64,000 bases of DNA from Anomalospiza imberbis (lineage: Eukaryota; Chordata; Aves; Passeriformes; Viduidae): the NCBI RefSeq assembly GCF_031753505.1, contig NC_089687.1, positions 14,792,501 to 14,856,500 of the forward strand, in the 5' to 3' direction. How positions within the stretch are numbered: position 1 is the first letter of the stretch; the number at the start of each line of letters is the position of its first letter. Both the position numbers and the translations under genes were made by a program. The notes beneath the pieces were generated by a model. The model made no database searches. It was given only the letters and a program-made list of their open reading frames with translations, and was not told where the DNA came from. Positions 46,601 to 60,424 of the stretch are shown here, in pieces.

Positions 46601-49600
46601 CCAAGGTGCTGCAGAAGTTTCCAGGGACATCCAAACTGCTCTGGGATCTGTGGATAACAAGTGCTGGATGTTACTATTTATAGCCCTTTTAAATAGGGAG
46701 AACTCTCCTGCCTGTGATTATCACACCTTGATTTCTTGCAGAGCTTTCTGCTGGTGGGATGCCTGTGTGCAGCTGCCTTCATTAAATACCCACAGTGAGC
46801 AGTTGTATTGTTCAAAGGACAATTAAGGTCCTCACCGAATTAATCCAGGCTGCAGCTTAGATGGGAAAGGAAAATATCCTGTCTCTGTCCCACCCCAGAC
46901 ACATGCATGGAGCCTCATCCCTGAAGGTCTGCAGAGTGCTGTAAGATCAGAAATGCGTGAAGCATTTTGGGGTCCTGCTGAAACTCTTAGGGTAGCAGGT
47001 TCTGTGATGGTGCTGCAGGCTCATGCAACACTGGATGGAGATGGACCCAAACCAGAGAGGCCCTCAAACCCTGCTTGGATACATTCTCTTCTCAGCCACC
47101 AGTAACTGGCCTGGATGTGGGCTCATGATTATATCCCTGAAGTAATTCCCTGGACTTCTCCTTACCCCCACTCTATAATTATTCATAGTTATTTTCTAAT
47201 GCTTGTCCTACCACTTGTTTTCTTTCTGGCTTTCTTTTTCTTCCGAGTAATGAAAACACATCAATGGCCTTTCTCCAAGAACAGTTATTAAAGCCATCAC
47301 CCCTGCCTATCCCCCCTCCCCTCATTTAAAGCCTATCAAGCTCCATTGGATTTGTGGCCAGAGTTTGCCTCGAATTACTATTTTAGGGTTGCCAAAATAA
47401 GCACAACCAGAAAGTTTGGAAGGGTGGGGGGGAGGGAGAAAGAAGAATAGGGAGAGAAAGTTATAATCTTCCCAGATCACTATTAATTACATTTATAATA
47501 ATTATACTTTTCCAGACGGTTACACTGCTGACAAGTAGGAGGATCAGGTCTTGCAGGGCAACCTGTGTGTGTATTTTGGCCTTTGCTTTTCGTCTACAAC
47601 AAATCCTTTGTGACTTGCAGCTGCTGCTGGGACACCTCTGTCCCCAGTGTGATGGAGAGGACAATGTGCATTTGCAGGGAGAATGGATAGCTTCACTCTG
47701 TCAATGACAGAGCTTGCTCCCACAAACAGGTCCCAGCTTGGCTTGCCAATTTGCCACCCCTCTGAGGCTGAATTTCAGTGCCTTGTTTTGTTTATCCTGA
47801 TGGTCTGGAGCACAGCAGAGGTGGGGTGCAAGATGCAGGACTGGGAGTAATTGTCTAAAGCTGTTGCTCAAGGCAAAGAAGTGTTAAGGGGTGCTCTCTC
47901 ATGGCTCTGGTCTGAGCTATGCCTCCTTCTGATCTCCTGGGAGCATGCAGAAGGACGGGTGGATCTAGTGGATAAACAGAGCAATTTGGAGTAGCTCTTA
48001 GAAGTCCGACTGTTCCTCATGTGTCAGAGGATATTTATTTATTTAAAGGGGTGTAGCAATTAGGGAAGAGAACAGAGATGTCAAAAGGTACTTGGCTTTT
48101 CTCCAACCAGCTCCTTCTTCTGGTGCTTCTTTCTGAGGCCACTGTCCTCCCCAGTCTCCTGCAGCGCTGAAATCCCTAACAATTGTCTCCCTTGCACTGC
48201 AGCCGAGGTTATTCTCTGTTCTCATTGCCTTTGCTTGACATTTCCTTCTTGAAACCCCCTCTCCTATCCTAAGTCAGAGTGGTGAGGACCAAAATACTCA
48301 ACAGAAGCAAAACCTCAAAGGCATTAAACACATTTTGTCATTGACCCAGTTATCTCCATTTTCAGAGCTGTCTTTCTTCAGACACATCACAACTTTGGAT
48401 CCCACATATTCTCACCTGTAATGTGATACATTTTATGTCTTCTACCAAATGCCCTTCCTAAAACTGCATATTACACAGGCCCTTCAGTGAAGAACAGAAA
48501 CACCCTCTTACTAGAGGGGAAACATTTTTATACAACATCCACTTTGCCTCCTGCCTGTGAATCCTGATCCTCAAGGGTAAACTAAAATAATACCAACTCT
48601 TGAACTAAAATTCATAACTCTCCTGCCTGTGTCAAATCACAGCCTCAACTAGAGATATTAATTTTATGGCATATTATAGCTTTTCCTGCAATTTACCTGT
48701 CCCCCAGGATTCTAATGGCAGTAATTTTCTGTCCGTCTGTCCATCCAGGACCAACAGCTTTTTTACCTCCCCTTTTCCATCTTCCTCCTTTCTTTTCCTG
48801 TTGCTGGCTCCCTTAAGATAGACAGGCATGGCCATCACAGCAAAGAGACACAGGTGGTGTTTGTGAGCCAGGGACAGATCTCCCTGGCACTCCTGACAGA
48901 TGGCTTGCAGCCATGGTCCCCTTGTTCTCTCACATGTGCAGTAATTGCAAAAGTACACAGAGCAAGAGCTGAAGGGCCTCACTGCCAGTCTGCCACCTTA
49001 ACTCCCTTACGTCCTTGGTAAGGGGAGGCATTTTCACCCTTTGAACAATGCATCCTTTCCCCTTGTTTTCCCTAGGAAGCATCCTGACTCCCTGTTCTGC
49101 CCTGCTTGCTGCCTGACATTGTTCATGGATACCCCAGCAAGAGTCCTTGTCACCATCTGATGAACAGCCATGGGACACACTGGTCCGTAGGGTTGAGACT
49201 GGCCCTAAGGATTGTTCCACTCAATGTTAAAAGAAATAATAAGTGGTGTTAAACTAGATGCATAAAAAGTAGTATTAAAGCACATGCCTAAAAAATGCAA
49301 TTGAAATTTGAGCAGATGCAACAATCCAGGAAGGAGTTGAGGGAAAGCAGAGTCTGTGCCCAGTACAGAAATGGTGAGGCCTTCAACATACAAGTGTCTC
49401 TTGGGCTCCTAGACTCAGAGCACACATCAAAGAACTGAACTTGGTCCAAACCATCATTTCTATTCTTTTCCCCCTGCACTCCTCCCTTTTTCTTTTCTTG
49501 AGGAGGGAATCTCCACAGCTTCCTGTGAACCAAGTTTCACAACCTGGGGCATGTGGCTTTCTCTGCAGTCTTCCTATTTTCCTTTCACAACTGTGCTGTG

Positions 49601-51014
49601 GTAGGCTAAGAGAGAGGGAGAGGGACAGTCAGATGCCTTGAATTGGTCCTAACTCCTCAGACGAGTCACTGGGAGGTTGAGTGAAGCATGTGGGTCTCAC
49701 AGCAGGAGCCAGCACCCTCGTGGATCTTTGCTGGAAAACAGCGTATGAGCATACGAGTCTTGAGCTTTTGCAGCCTGGGGAAATGTAGTGACTGAACACA
49801 CTCGTGCCATTGGGTGACATCTTTGTGTTGGGATGCATGTGTCAGCATCAGGAATTAATTCAGAATTGCCCCTGCATATCAGGCTGACAGGAACTCGCTC
49901 AGACCGAAGGCATGCTCCGGCACACATGTTGTCGCATCTTTGAGGGCACTTCTCACAATGGTCCCAGGAAAACACCAGCCAACTCTGTGCTGTTTGACAA
50001 GAGGACAGTAATGGCAACAGGGCAAGAAAGCACAGCCCTCTTATGAAAGAAAGTTCCAGGAGAGCTGCTCCATAGCTGTGGGCTGCACATTTCATGGGGA
50101 TCCATGGACCTTTGGTCATCATCCCTCTGTCTGAAACAAGTCCAGTATAAATGATGCCTTAAAATATTTGGCTTCCTCTAGGGCAGTTAATTTTCACATT
50201 TCAGATGGGAACCTGAGATTGAACCAGTGAGTGCAAAATGGGCGACAGGTGGTTGAGGGCTCAAGTGAAATGTAGACCAGCTTGACAGGGTAGACTCAGC
50301 AGACAGTGCCATGAAGAGCAGGCAATTTACAATAGTTAGGAAGAGGAGCAGGGATCTCCCTTTCCTGTGGCATAAGGAAGCTGGAGAACCCTTTCTTTGT
50401 CACATTTGGAAGGACCACAATTAACAATCATTCTGGCAATGATGCTGTCTCTGCCAGCATTCATATTCCAGAGTGATGGATTCTTCCTCAGGACAAGAAC
50501 TTTATCTGTGAACAAAAGTCTCTGCGTAAGTTTCGGCCAAAGGAAAAAAATCATTCCTCCCACGTGCCTTCATTTTTATGGCCCATTTGCACTCTTTTTC
50601 CAGAGTTTTCAGCAGCCTCTTCATCTTCCTGCAGAAATCCCTGAGGACAGTCTGATCCAACATAAACTTTACTGTAGCAGCTTTCCCAGGTGACTGGCTC
50701 CTGTAGCTATTCTCTGTGCTCTAGCTCTGCCTGAAGTCACTACTTGTTGCCAGATTCTTGATGCTTTTCTGAGGTCTCCAAGTCTGTGAATAGCACATTG
50801 CCTGATTTCCCATCTCTTCCTTGATGTCCTTTTTGTCTGCCTCTTAAAATCTCATCTTTCCAAAGCATGGCGAGAGTTTTCAGATCTTGTATGTCACACT
50901 CTCTGCTGAAACCTTCCAAAATTCAAACATATTTCAAGTGTAATGGTGTAAGATTTTGGAGATCACAGTTAGAGTCGTATAAGACCTTCACCTCATCCTC
51001 AACTTTACTGACAC

Positions 51015-51275
51015 TCACAGAGTCATACCACAGTAAAATTGTTGGGGTCGAAAGAGGCATTAAAGGTTATCTCATTCCAACCCCCTGTCATAGGCAGGGA
51101 TACCTTCTACTAGACCAGGTTGCTCAAAGCCCCATCCTGGCCTTGAACACTTCCAGGGATGAGGTAGCCACCACTTTTCTGGGCAACCTGTTCCAGTGCC
51201 TTACCACCTTGTCATGAAGAAATGAAAACAACTCTTCCAAATGAATGTAATAGTCTATCCTTGCAGACTCCACCC
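51015..51275 (-). mobile_element. CR1 LINE 3'-end fragment
   Basis: The + strand begins CACAGAGTCATACCACAG and continues TTGGGGTCGAAAGAGGCATT, 'ctcattccaaccccctgtcataggcagggatacc', 'actagaccaggttgctcaaagccccatcctggccttgaacacttccagggatg' and 'ctgggcaacctgttccagtgcc'. This is a near-perfect antisense match to the CR1 3' end, so the element is on the - strand and 5'-truncated. It includes the 3' terminal region, so it is a genuine 3'-anchored copy. Confidence 0.93.
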
Positions 51276-54200
51276 CATCTCTCCCTATATGTTTAAAAAT
51301 TGGTTGTCTGGTTGAAAGTAGTTGCGGAGCTATTTCATGGTTAAAGTTAGGTGTGGAAGATCTGAGATGTCCCCAGATCTGAGAGAATTTTGGTGGATTT
51401 TGAGAAATCCTTTCCAGGGTCAGTTGACCAAGTGGTGACTGCTTCAGTGTTTGCAGTGTTCCTCTAAAACAGCCTGGCTTTTGTGCCTTGGAGTCTACAG
51501 CTTTTCCAGCAGGCTTGTGAGCCCTTTGGCTGATGGCTGCTCAGCTTCCAGGGCCTAGGCAGGAGCAGGTGGTTGCAGTCAGCCTGGTACAGCTGCAGCA
51601 TGCATGGGATGTCTTAGACTCAGTCATGCCTGCATCTGTTCCAGCTGGAGGATGAGCCAGAAAGGCCACTTCTGGCTGAAGAGGTTGCTGGAGAGTGGCC
51701 TTAGATAAAGTTTGGACTTGGGAATTGTGTTCCTGGAGCTGCCTGGCTACAGTTTTAACCAAGCATGATGTGTGGCTGCTGAGTTACAATCACTAGTCTT
51801 TTTCCTTTCTGCCGTAAGTAGTATCCATAAGCACTGAAAGACAAGATCTACAAAAAAACTCAACATAACAAACTACCCAAAAAAGCAAACCAAAAAAACC
51901 TCTCTGTTGAGGGAAAAGATTAGTTAAGAGACTACATTTTCTGTACATCAAATGGATGAGGACATACAGGTTTCCCAGTTTCCAGGGCACCGTAAAATCA
52001 AACATAGAATGAAGGGGGAGTGAAATTAATGGGAAAAGTGTCATGGTCTGCTCTCAGCCAGAGCAATCTCACCAAAAGTGATGGGACTGTGCCAGTGAAG
52101 GCATGAACAGGATTTGGCCTTGCATCTGTTAAATGAGGACATTACCAGAGTAACAGATGACACAGCCTAGTTCTCTGAAACCAATTCTGCTAAAGTAGAA
52201 AAGATTTGTTAGAAGGCTGCAAGGTCAGGAAAGCAAGATTATTGGTTTAGCAGCCTTCTGCTGTGCTGGGGACCCCAGGCGATGGCAAGCACAGCTCTGC
52301 CCAGTGTTTCACATCTTTGCTTTGTCATTTAAAGACTTGTAAAAAGGACAATGAGACATTCTCCTTTCTTTCTCTTCAATATTTGCACAGTTGGAGTAAT
52401 TCTTACTCTGTACTTTTTTTTTTTCCTCCTCAGAAAACAAGTGCTTCAATGCCCTTATTTTCTAAATAAACCGAACATGCCCACACAAGTGCACCCACAA
52501 ATATGAGCAGCCCAGAGCGCATGACCACAACAACGAACCATTCTGTAGCACAGTTTTCATGAATATCCTGTTCAGACCAGCCGAGCCCCCTGTTCATAAA
52601 CAGCTCTATAGTTCCTATTAACCAGCAGCCCTCCAGTAATGATCCGTTCTGTTCAGCCCTGTACCCTTTAGTGACCTCCCAATAAAAGACTCTACTATTG
52701 CTGCGCAGCTTGGCCACAATTAATCAGCGTAGCTCTGGGCTTGCAAATTACTTTCACCCTTGCCAGCCATTACTTTTGAGTGACCCTACAATAACAAATT
52801 GAGATCCACTGCTGGCAAAATAGTCAAGCTTGGCTTTTTTTTTTTTTCAAATACCTCAAAACAGCTCTCTAAATATTTTTCCCTATCCATTTCAGAAATT
52901 AAAAGGTTTAACCTGAGCACAAAGAAATAGTAATTTGGAGGAAAAGGCAGAGATCACTTTTAATAGGTTAATTGTCCAATCAGGAAAAAGAAGGAACACT
53001 CAGTGTCAGTCTGGAGGATCCAAGTCACAGATCACATCTATGGAACTGCAGAGTGTGTGTGTGTGTCCCCACCCCAGAAGAGGAGGATGTAACCCATCTT
53101 GTGCCTGGGCCTGTCTCTTGCCTGAGGTCCCCATCCAAAGGCTTAGGAGATGCTGTGACAGCATGAGGAGTGTGAAGAGTGTGCTCAGAGTTCCATAGCA
53201 CAGTCACATGCTGGTGCTTGAGCCCCTGCCCTCTTTAGCTTCCTTGTGCAAGTGCAGTCGCAAACCTCTGGTTTGTGCCCCCTGCACCCTCCCTGCTCTT
53301 TCTGGGATGGTTTGCTAGTGGCCAATGCTGTGAATGAGTCACTTTTTCCTATAGCAGGTAGTTAATCTCCAGCTCTCTTCTTTATCTGGTTGCCAGTTTT
53401 CAGGAAAACTGTAGAAATGTTGCATCTTGGAGCACCCTGCAGTGCTGTCAGATTGAGTTGAAATGGGCCAGTGGGTTGAAAAGCTACTGTAAAGTCATGG
53501 GGACATGGAAATGCCTATACCCTTAAGCATAAATATGACTGTGCACCATTCAGTCTGTGGTATCTGGTGTCACAGCATTGTGGTGGCATTTTCACTGTGT
53601 CCTTCATAAGCTTCTGCCAAAGTCAGAGACTGGAATTTGTCCTGTTTCACCTTGTTTTAGCACCTGGGGTTGAAATGAATTTTAAAAGCAGAGGGAAGCA
53701 CAAAGAGCTGGCACACAGTGGGGTCCTGGCTCTGATCTCTCCAGAGCCACCGACTCACTCTGTGATCTTCGGCAAAGCTGTTGACCTGTTCGTGCTTTGT
53801 GCTACACAGCTGGAAAATTGAGTTAAAAAAAAAAGCCAATGGAAACTTCACTCAAAAGAGCAGATGCACAAATTTTCTAGATAAACAAATCACCCAAGCC
53901 CTGCCACTCCAGTGTCCCCAATCCTCTTCTCTTCTTTGCACCTTATAGTTGAAGCAACAAGCAGTTTAAAGTGGAAAATCTGGGGCTGTGTTTTCTTACA
54001 TGTTCTGGATCCTCCTTTAACTGTGAAAATGTTCAAAGCGAAAACTTGACCTGGCAACAGTTTCTGAGTGACCTCGCTCTGGCTGTGAAATCCACTTCAG
54101 CTTTGCAGGAGCAAATTTTTACAGTCTTCTCTGGTGGAGGAACAAAAAGATTTTTATTATTATTACTATTTTTCTTCAATAGGAAACTTTATACAGATTC

Positions 54201-57200
54201 TGAGTTATGCTTTCTCCCAGAACTCAAGGTCAAATCTGCAGTTCTGGTCTCATTGTTCCCCACTCACTTTATATCACCCAAAAAATATAAACCCCCCTTC
54301 CCTGCTCTCACTGCAGATACCCCACGGCAGCAGAGGGGAAGGACAGAAGCGCAAGCGAACAACGTGACATTTCTGCCATTGCAGCCACACACAGTAAAGA
54401 CACGTCTGGGCAATGTGATCATGTAACTGGAAGTTGCTAATTATAATTGCTACCTCCTAATTCAAAGGAGTAGTGACTCACAGAATCCCTGAGCTATCTG
54501 GGCCTTCCAGATCCAAGTTCCTCAGACTACAAGCCACAGCACTGAAAATAAAGGCCTCCAGTGGATTAACTTCAAGGCGTAACTCAAAAGTGGTCAAAGA
54601 CACCACTGGTGAAGATTTGATATCAGCTTCTCTCCAGCTTGGTAGTGAGTGCAGGATCAGAAGCTGTGGCTGAATGTCTGCAGCTCAGCAGGAGCCAGCT
54701 TGGTCCTCCTCAAGCACACAGTGCCAGAAGCCCTCTGCTGAACACTGCAGTGATTTTCTACTGGTCATTTTTGCCAGGGCACTGTATGCAGCACCAGCCA
54801 TGCACTGGTTGAAAAAGAACATTTATGTTTGTTGGAAAGGCTTTCCCTGTGCGTGACGGTGGCTGTTTGCATGTGCAGCCAACACGCCTCACACCTCGTC
54901 AAGACTCACAAGTGCACACAGCACAGGACATTATTTTGTATGTGCCTGCACACTCTCACAAAGCTGAGCCTTAGGTGACAACTAATTCTGAATGATGTGC
55001 TAAAAAACGTAACAGGTATACAATAAGGACTAATCCTAACCTGAAAAAACACTTATTTTTATCTCCTGGAATGGTCTCTGGACAGGAAAGCTTAGTCTCT
55101 GACATTGGCTTTCCCCACAGTCGTAGGCAAGTGTTAGCTTCAACTTCTTAGTCTTAGACACTAGGCATGACAGAGATGTCCTTTTAGTTGGCCAGCTCAT
55201 ACCTCTGTTTCTGAAGCTTGGCCTGGGGAATAGCATGTCCCATTCCCTGTAAGGATTGTGGAGGTGACTACCACAGGATGGAAGAGGGAAGGGAATTTAG
55301 TTATAAGCCAAGCTGGACTGACTTGTACCAGGCAGATTCCAGACTATGGTCCTTGATCTTTTAGTTACAAGGATATATATGGCCTGCATTTCCAGAATTG
55401 TAAATGAGACACCACATCATTAGGGTTGAGAGAGTAACACACTGAGGAAAGGGAGTCAGGCCAAGGACGTATTACAGTATTATCTTATTATTTCTTCACA
55501 CTCTCTTTCAATCAAACTGTGTTCCCTGTCCAGCATTTTACACATGATTATAGACTCTCTGGGGGCAGAGGCCATCTCCTTGCTGCATTTGTGCAGCCGC
55601 TGAAACAATGAGGTCATGTTCTTGACGAGGAAGAATTTCTGCACGCCAGGGATGCTGATGATGCCAGGATGCTCACGGGAAGGGCGAAGGAACACTCGCC
55701 TGCTGAGATGCTACACCATAGCAGGGTCGAAGGTCTGTTTGCTTGTCTCACTTATTCCAAGTCAGCAGGGGTTTGGTCATGGCCATCTAAGGAATATGTG
55801 CATGAGATATTGCAACCAGACAGTTCATTCCTCTGCCCACAGACGTCTTTCCACATTGGAAAATGCCTCACTTGCACAGAATTGCCCCTGCCACCAGAAA
55901 TAACTAAACATGTAACTAAAATATAAGGTCTAAGGAATATTGTCAGAAGTCTCTTTAAGGTAATTTTTATTAGGTGTTAGATGTCCTAGTTGAGGGTTAT
56001 TTTCCCTCTTGAAGGCTAACATAGGAAAGAATCACACCATCAGCTCAGCCCTCCCATGAACTGCCGGCAGACGATGTTCCCAAGGGGAATGGAGGCAGTG
56101 GGATGAGCCATGCTAGATTACAGAGTGTGACCAGATGTGCTGAGGAGTTTGTGAAGCCTGTTCTTTGCTACGGGGTTAACGTGCATGAGGAGACTGTTCA
56201 TCCTGTAGCTGATCCTCCTGTGAAGCTGGAGTTTGATGTTTCTTTGAAATCATCTCCTCCTCCCATCCCCATTGCTGTGAGAGGCACTGCTCCATCACTG
56301 TGAAACTGATGGCTTTTGGGGCACTATCTTTGCTCTCCCCACACTTCCAAAAAAGCTTTTCTAGATCAGTGTCCACTCTTGGCGTTCTGTCCATCTCCAT
56401 GGTGTCCTATAGGTTTTTCTGATGCCCACTGTTTGCCCCATCTCTGTGGCCTAGGCCTACCTCAACCACAGAGGCTAAGTGGGGGAGGGAGGGAAGCAGA
56501 GCAGGGAGGCAGAAGTTGTAGTGGCTTGGAAAGGCTGTTCAAAGGCACCCAGAAGGATCTGTGTGCACCATTCTGGCCCATGCTCTACAGCCACAGGCAG
56601 GCAGTGGTGGAGGAAGTGCCTATATGGAGGCATAAGCTGCTCTGTGCTGAACTTTTCCTATGCATCATCCCTAGCAGGGCAGAGTGGTGCCTGGATGTTA
56701 TCCACCTCTGAGAAGGGGGTGATGAAAATGGCTCATTATGCACTGGCTGGTGTCACATGCTGAGTTTATTCACTTGCTGTACTCAGGGACTTGACAGAGG
56801 CGGTGAACTGGTAGCAGAAACAAAGCTATCCCTACTCTAAATCCATTTTCGTCCTTGTCCTGGGGATTGGAGACTTGGGTCACATTTCTGTACATATTTC
56901 TGTACATTCTGCTTAGCTCTGCTGCCTGGTGTAAACAGGACAAGGTCCTTGAAGAGTGATGGGTGTGTTTGCACAGCTACAGATCACCCTGCAGGCCATG
57001 TAAATTAAGGCATTCGTGAAAACCTCATCCACCATCAATTCTGCCTGGTAACTTCTTACAAAACCCCCTGAAATCAAAGAGGAAGGAGTCAGGCAGCTCC
57101 TGCCCATGACAAGCCCCAGTGACCAGGAGAAAAGGAACAATCCCTAATTAGCAGCCGGTGCAGAGCCATCTGTGCTTATACATAATCTGCTAGATATGGG

Positions 57201-60200
57201 CCACGTGAGGAGAGGAGAGCCCGGTGTCAGCTTCTTGTGAAACCTACTGTGATGGCAGGACAGCAGGATAAACTATTTGGATGCTTATGGCAGGATGAGA
57301 GTGGACAGTGTTATGTGGGTGACATCATGTCCAGCAAAACAGCTGGGAAAGAACTCAGTGGGGAAATTTAGAAGATATATTGGTAGGGATATGGAATATT
57401 TGTTAAGCTGAGACCTGGAGAAGCTGTCACAGTTGTTACATCACAGGTGACAAGGACGGGAGAGAGGAGAATGGGAAGTCCATTGAAACTATAGAAGACA
57501 GTAACTTGCAGGGTTTTATCCATGAGGTAGCAGGTGGGGTTATCCCTGTTGAGAACAGTCTCACAGTTCATTGCTTCTCTTTTCCTTCCCCAGGAGGAAG
57601 GAAAACATGCTTGAAGGGGTCTTCTGTTTTGGAAAGAGTTGGGCATTTCACCTGCATTATATAAACCAGTCCACATTTTTCAGGGTGTCAACCTGCAGCA
57701 ACATTTCCACATCACTAATCACAATTTTGTTTTGGTTTTTGTTGTTGTTGCACAGATCTGAGCTTCCCAGAGGGAGCAATAAATGACAAAGAGGTGAGGT
57801 TTACACTGCATCCAGATGTGCCTGGTAGACATTTGTGCAGTGTGTTATGTTTCTGCCTTGCATTATCTCTCAGGTTTTGACCCCAGTGGAGCAGAGCTCC
57901 TCAGCAAACACTTAAAGACACTTAGAAGGACAGCGAGAGAGAGCAGCAGCCTTGGAAAATGGTGCTTTGCCCACCTGGTGCTGGCTGCTTGCATGAGACA
58001 GCACAAGATTTTGATACTTTTTGTTTCCAGTATCTCTCTGGAGTTTTGGCCTATTGCAGCCATTTGCACTCACTGATTTTGGTGCTGGCTCCAGGTCTTC
58101 CTTCCAGCAGTCAGATTCCCTCATGCCTGAGGTCATGCTCAAGCCCAAGTGATAATACCACATTCACATGTTTTTCAAAGGCTGGATCAAGCTATAGAGG
58201 TGACTGAACCTCAGAACAAATGTCCTGTTGTGCACAGAAACAGTGTTGAGCTGATTTTTGATACACCCACTTAGTGCAGCCGGGGTGCTGGCAGGCTGTC
58301 TGTGTTGGGTTGGTGCTTTATGGGACAGCAGCAGGGAAGCTGTGGGATGTTGGGTTCTCTTGCTGAGAGCACTGTTTGTGATTAAAGCCCGTAAAGTGAC
58401 CGCAGGTTGTCACGTCTCTTTGGCATGAGATACACAACTAGCCAGGAAAAGGTAGTAACTGCTGACTTTGCCATTTTGCTAGTCTGTTTGCAGTCTTCCA
58501 GCTGGCTTTGAGCTCTCACAGTCATGTTGTTCTCCAAGCTGAGCTGTATTAATTGTCTCGAGAGACCCAGCATCAACTGCTTTATTGTAGCTCAAACTTG
58601 TGACGAGTAATTCATTTTCTCTTGATGTAATTGCTGGTAGTAAAACATTATTTCCACTCATCAGAAGGTCACGGGGCAAGATGCAAGCATTCTTTGTAGC
58701 AGTTGTGGCAACCTATCAGAGAAGAACATAGTATTTGAGATTCAAGTGCCTCTGGATTTGAGGGTGCTAAAACCAGCACATGATAACAAAGAAAGAGGAG
58801 AGTTGACATCTGTCTAACAAAGACTTTTAAGGAAATGGGCTATGGCTCCTACCTGAGGCAGTTTTGAATAGATTTCTAGCTGTAGAGGAGTGAAATCCCC
58901 CCAGACTGTCAGTCCTCTTTTCGTATCCCACCTGACATCCATTTCCTGTTGGGTTCCTCTGCTGTGCTTAGGTTTGGTGGGTTCCCTCAATCATGTAGAG
59001 CTGAGTGATTAAGCTGCATGTTCATGTGGTTTGCAGTTTTTAAGCTGCAAGATTTGTAAGCTATTATAAACAGAAAGGCCCAGCCAAATCTTGCTGCCTG
59101 ATGGAGCTATCATCATCTCTAGATGTGTAGGAGAGGCCATCCTTCCCTCGTGTTTATTTGTAACACAAGGGAAAAGAGGGAAGCAGAGTAAAGCCTAGTA
59201 CCACATAATTTACTGAAGAGTGACAGCTAATTTGCATTTTAGCTAAGATATCCAGCAGCAAAATGCAATTGCTTTCACACACATACACTGCAGGATTCCT
59301 ACTACATGATCTTGGACACATGCATTTGATGGACAATGAGTTTTGCTGAAGCCCATTACAAATGAGGAAGAAATGTGACAAGGCTCCAAGGAAGTGTTGA
59401 GTGTTTGTGTGAGAAGGTTTGCATTACTAAAGACTCCCGTAAAAGGTATCCTGATGTGAGCTCAGTATCCCTCCACTGAAAGGTCTGTCTGTGCCTCTCC
59501 TGTGAGGTGGTCAGTTGAACAGTTCTGTAGGTGGGTGCTGAGAGATGGACAGGAGGGAGCTTTCTGAGAAAAAGACTCCTGAAGGAAGGACTTGACTGTG
59601 AGATGAAGGATCAGGCAGTTGGGACTGCACTTGTTTTACTCAGATGTCCTCACTTAGAAATTCTCCACTTGCTGATTGTTTTAAATCTCACATGTCAAAT
59701 GTGAAGGTTTTAAAATTTGTTTTTCCATAATGTCTAGAGAAGCTGGTTTAGTAGTGTCTGCTTTTTATTTTTTCTGAGGACAAAAAGGTATCCTGACAGG
59801 GAGACCTATTTTTGGTGTGTTATCAGATAAATATGACAGTGGAAATCTCTATGTTGCATTATCTACTTTAGTCTCTGCTGCAAGGAGCAGAGTCTGATCT
59901 GAATGTGCTCCTGCCAGACCAGGGGTCTCAGTGCCTCTGGTTGCCGGTAGCCAGTGTGACACACAGCCATTACTCATGACATATCCTTGGGCTGAGATTC
60001 AGGCTCAAAATCCTTCTGCTGGAATAGTGCCCTGCATCTCACTCCAAAGAGCAACACTTTATTTTCCTCACCATCAGCTAACTCAAAAAAAAAAAAAAAA
60101 TCCTCATATTTTGCTCCTCTGGACCATTTTGAGTGCTGGGTGTGCAGCTCTGTGCCACCTCTCTGAAATTGCCCCAGCAGGGACACAGCCAGCCTTTCTT

Positions 60201-60424
60201 CCCCAAATCTGAGAGCTGAGCCCTGCTCCTTCTCTTTCACTGGTTAATATGGAGTAAAGTCAGAACTCACACAGCTCATGCAGGGCCACAGTGTCTCCTT
60301 TCGGCTGCCATTCCCGGGGGCTGTGTGTGTCCAGGGTGTCTGTCCTGGCTGGAGGTGGAGGCACACCCTGCTGAAGACATGATAGGACCAACTGACCGCA
60401 CCTGGGACTGTAACTCGTCACAGT
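51276..60424. other. IGFBP5 upstream flank, part 2 (no gene recognised)
   Basis: Mostly unique sequence without a recognisable gene. AT-rich stretches with ATTA/TAAT cores at 52430-52810 and 56930-57240 look like candidate regulatory elements. An unassigned open frame at 55480-55710 (-) looks more coding-like than its surroundings. Short T tracts lie near 52409 and 52838, and a poly(A) run at about 60086-60101. Confidence 0.75.
55480..55710 (-). other. Unassigned coding-like open frame
   Basis: A - strand frame of about 75 residues ends in TAA at 55480-55482. It contains REHPGIISIPGVQKFFLVKN, then MTSLFQRLHKCSKEMASAPR and a charged end, LIERECEEIIR. The composition looks protein-like and the DNA has more CpG than its neighbours. 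I do not recognise the protein. It has no strong start context, and no partner exon was seen. It could be a pseudogene piece, an exon of an unknown gene, a transposon fragment, or chance. Confidence 0.2.

Larger units (their letters stand above)
40978..51014. other. IGFBP5 upstream flank, part 1 (no gene recognised)
   Basis: No coding exon or RNA gene was recognised. Contents: poly(A) at 40995-41018, about 41640-41652 and 42415-42453; AT-rich, possibly conserved sequence at 43560-43740 with a 19-bp palindrome; another such stretch at 47150-47420. Open frames up to 166 codons (46326-46826 +, 43973-44467 -) have no recognisable domain. Confidence 0.8.

Noticed and set aside
46326..46826. 166-codon open frame on the + strand
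   Set aside because: Cys/His content looked suggestive of a zinc finger, but there is no regular C2H2 or RING spacing.
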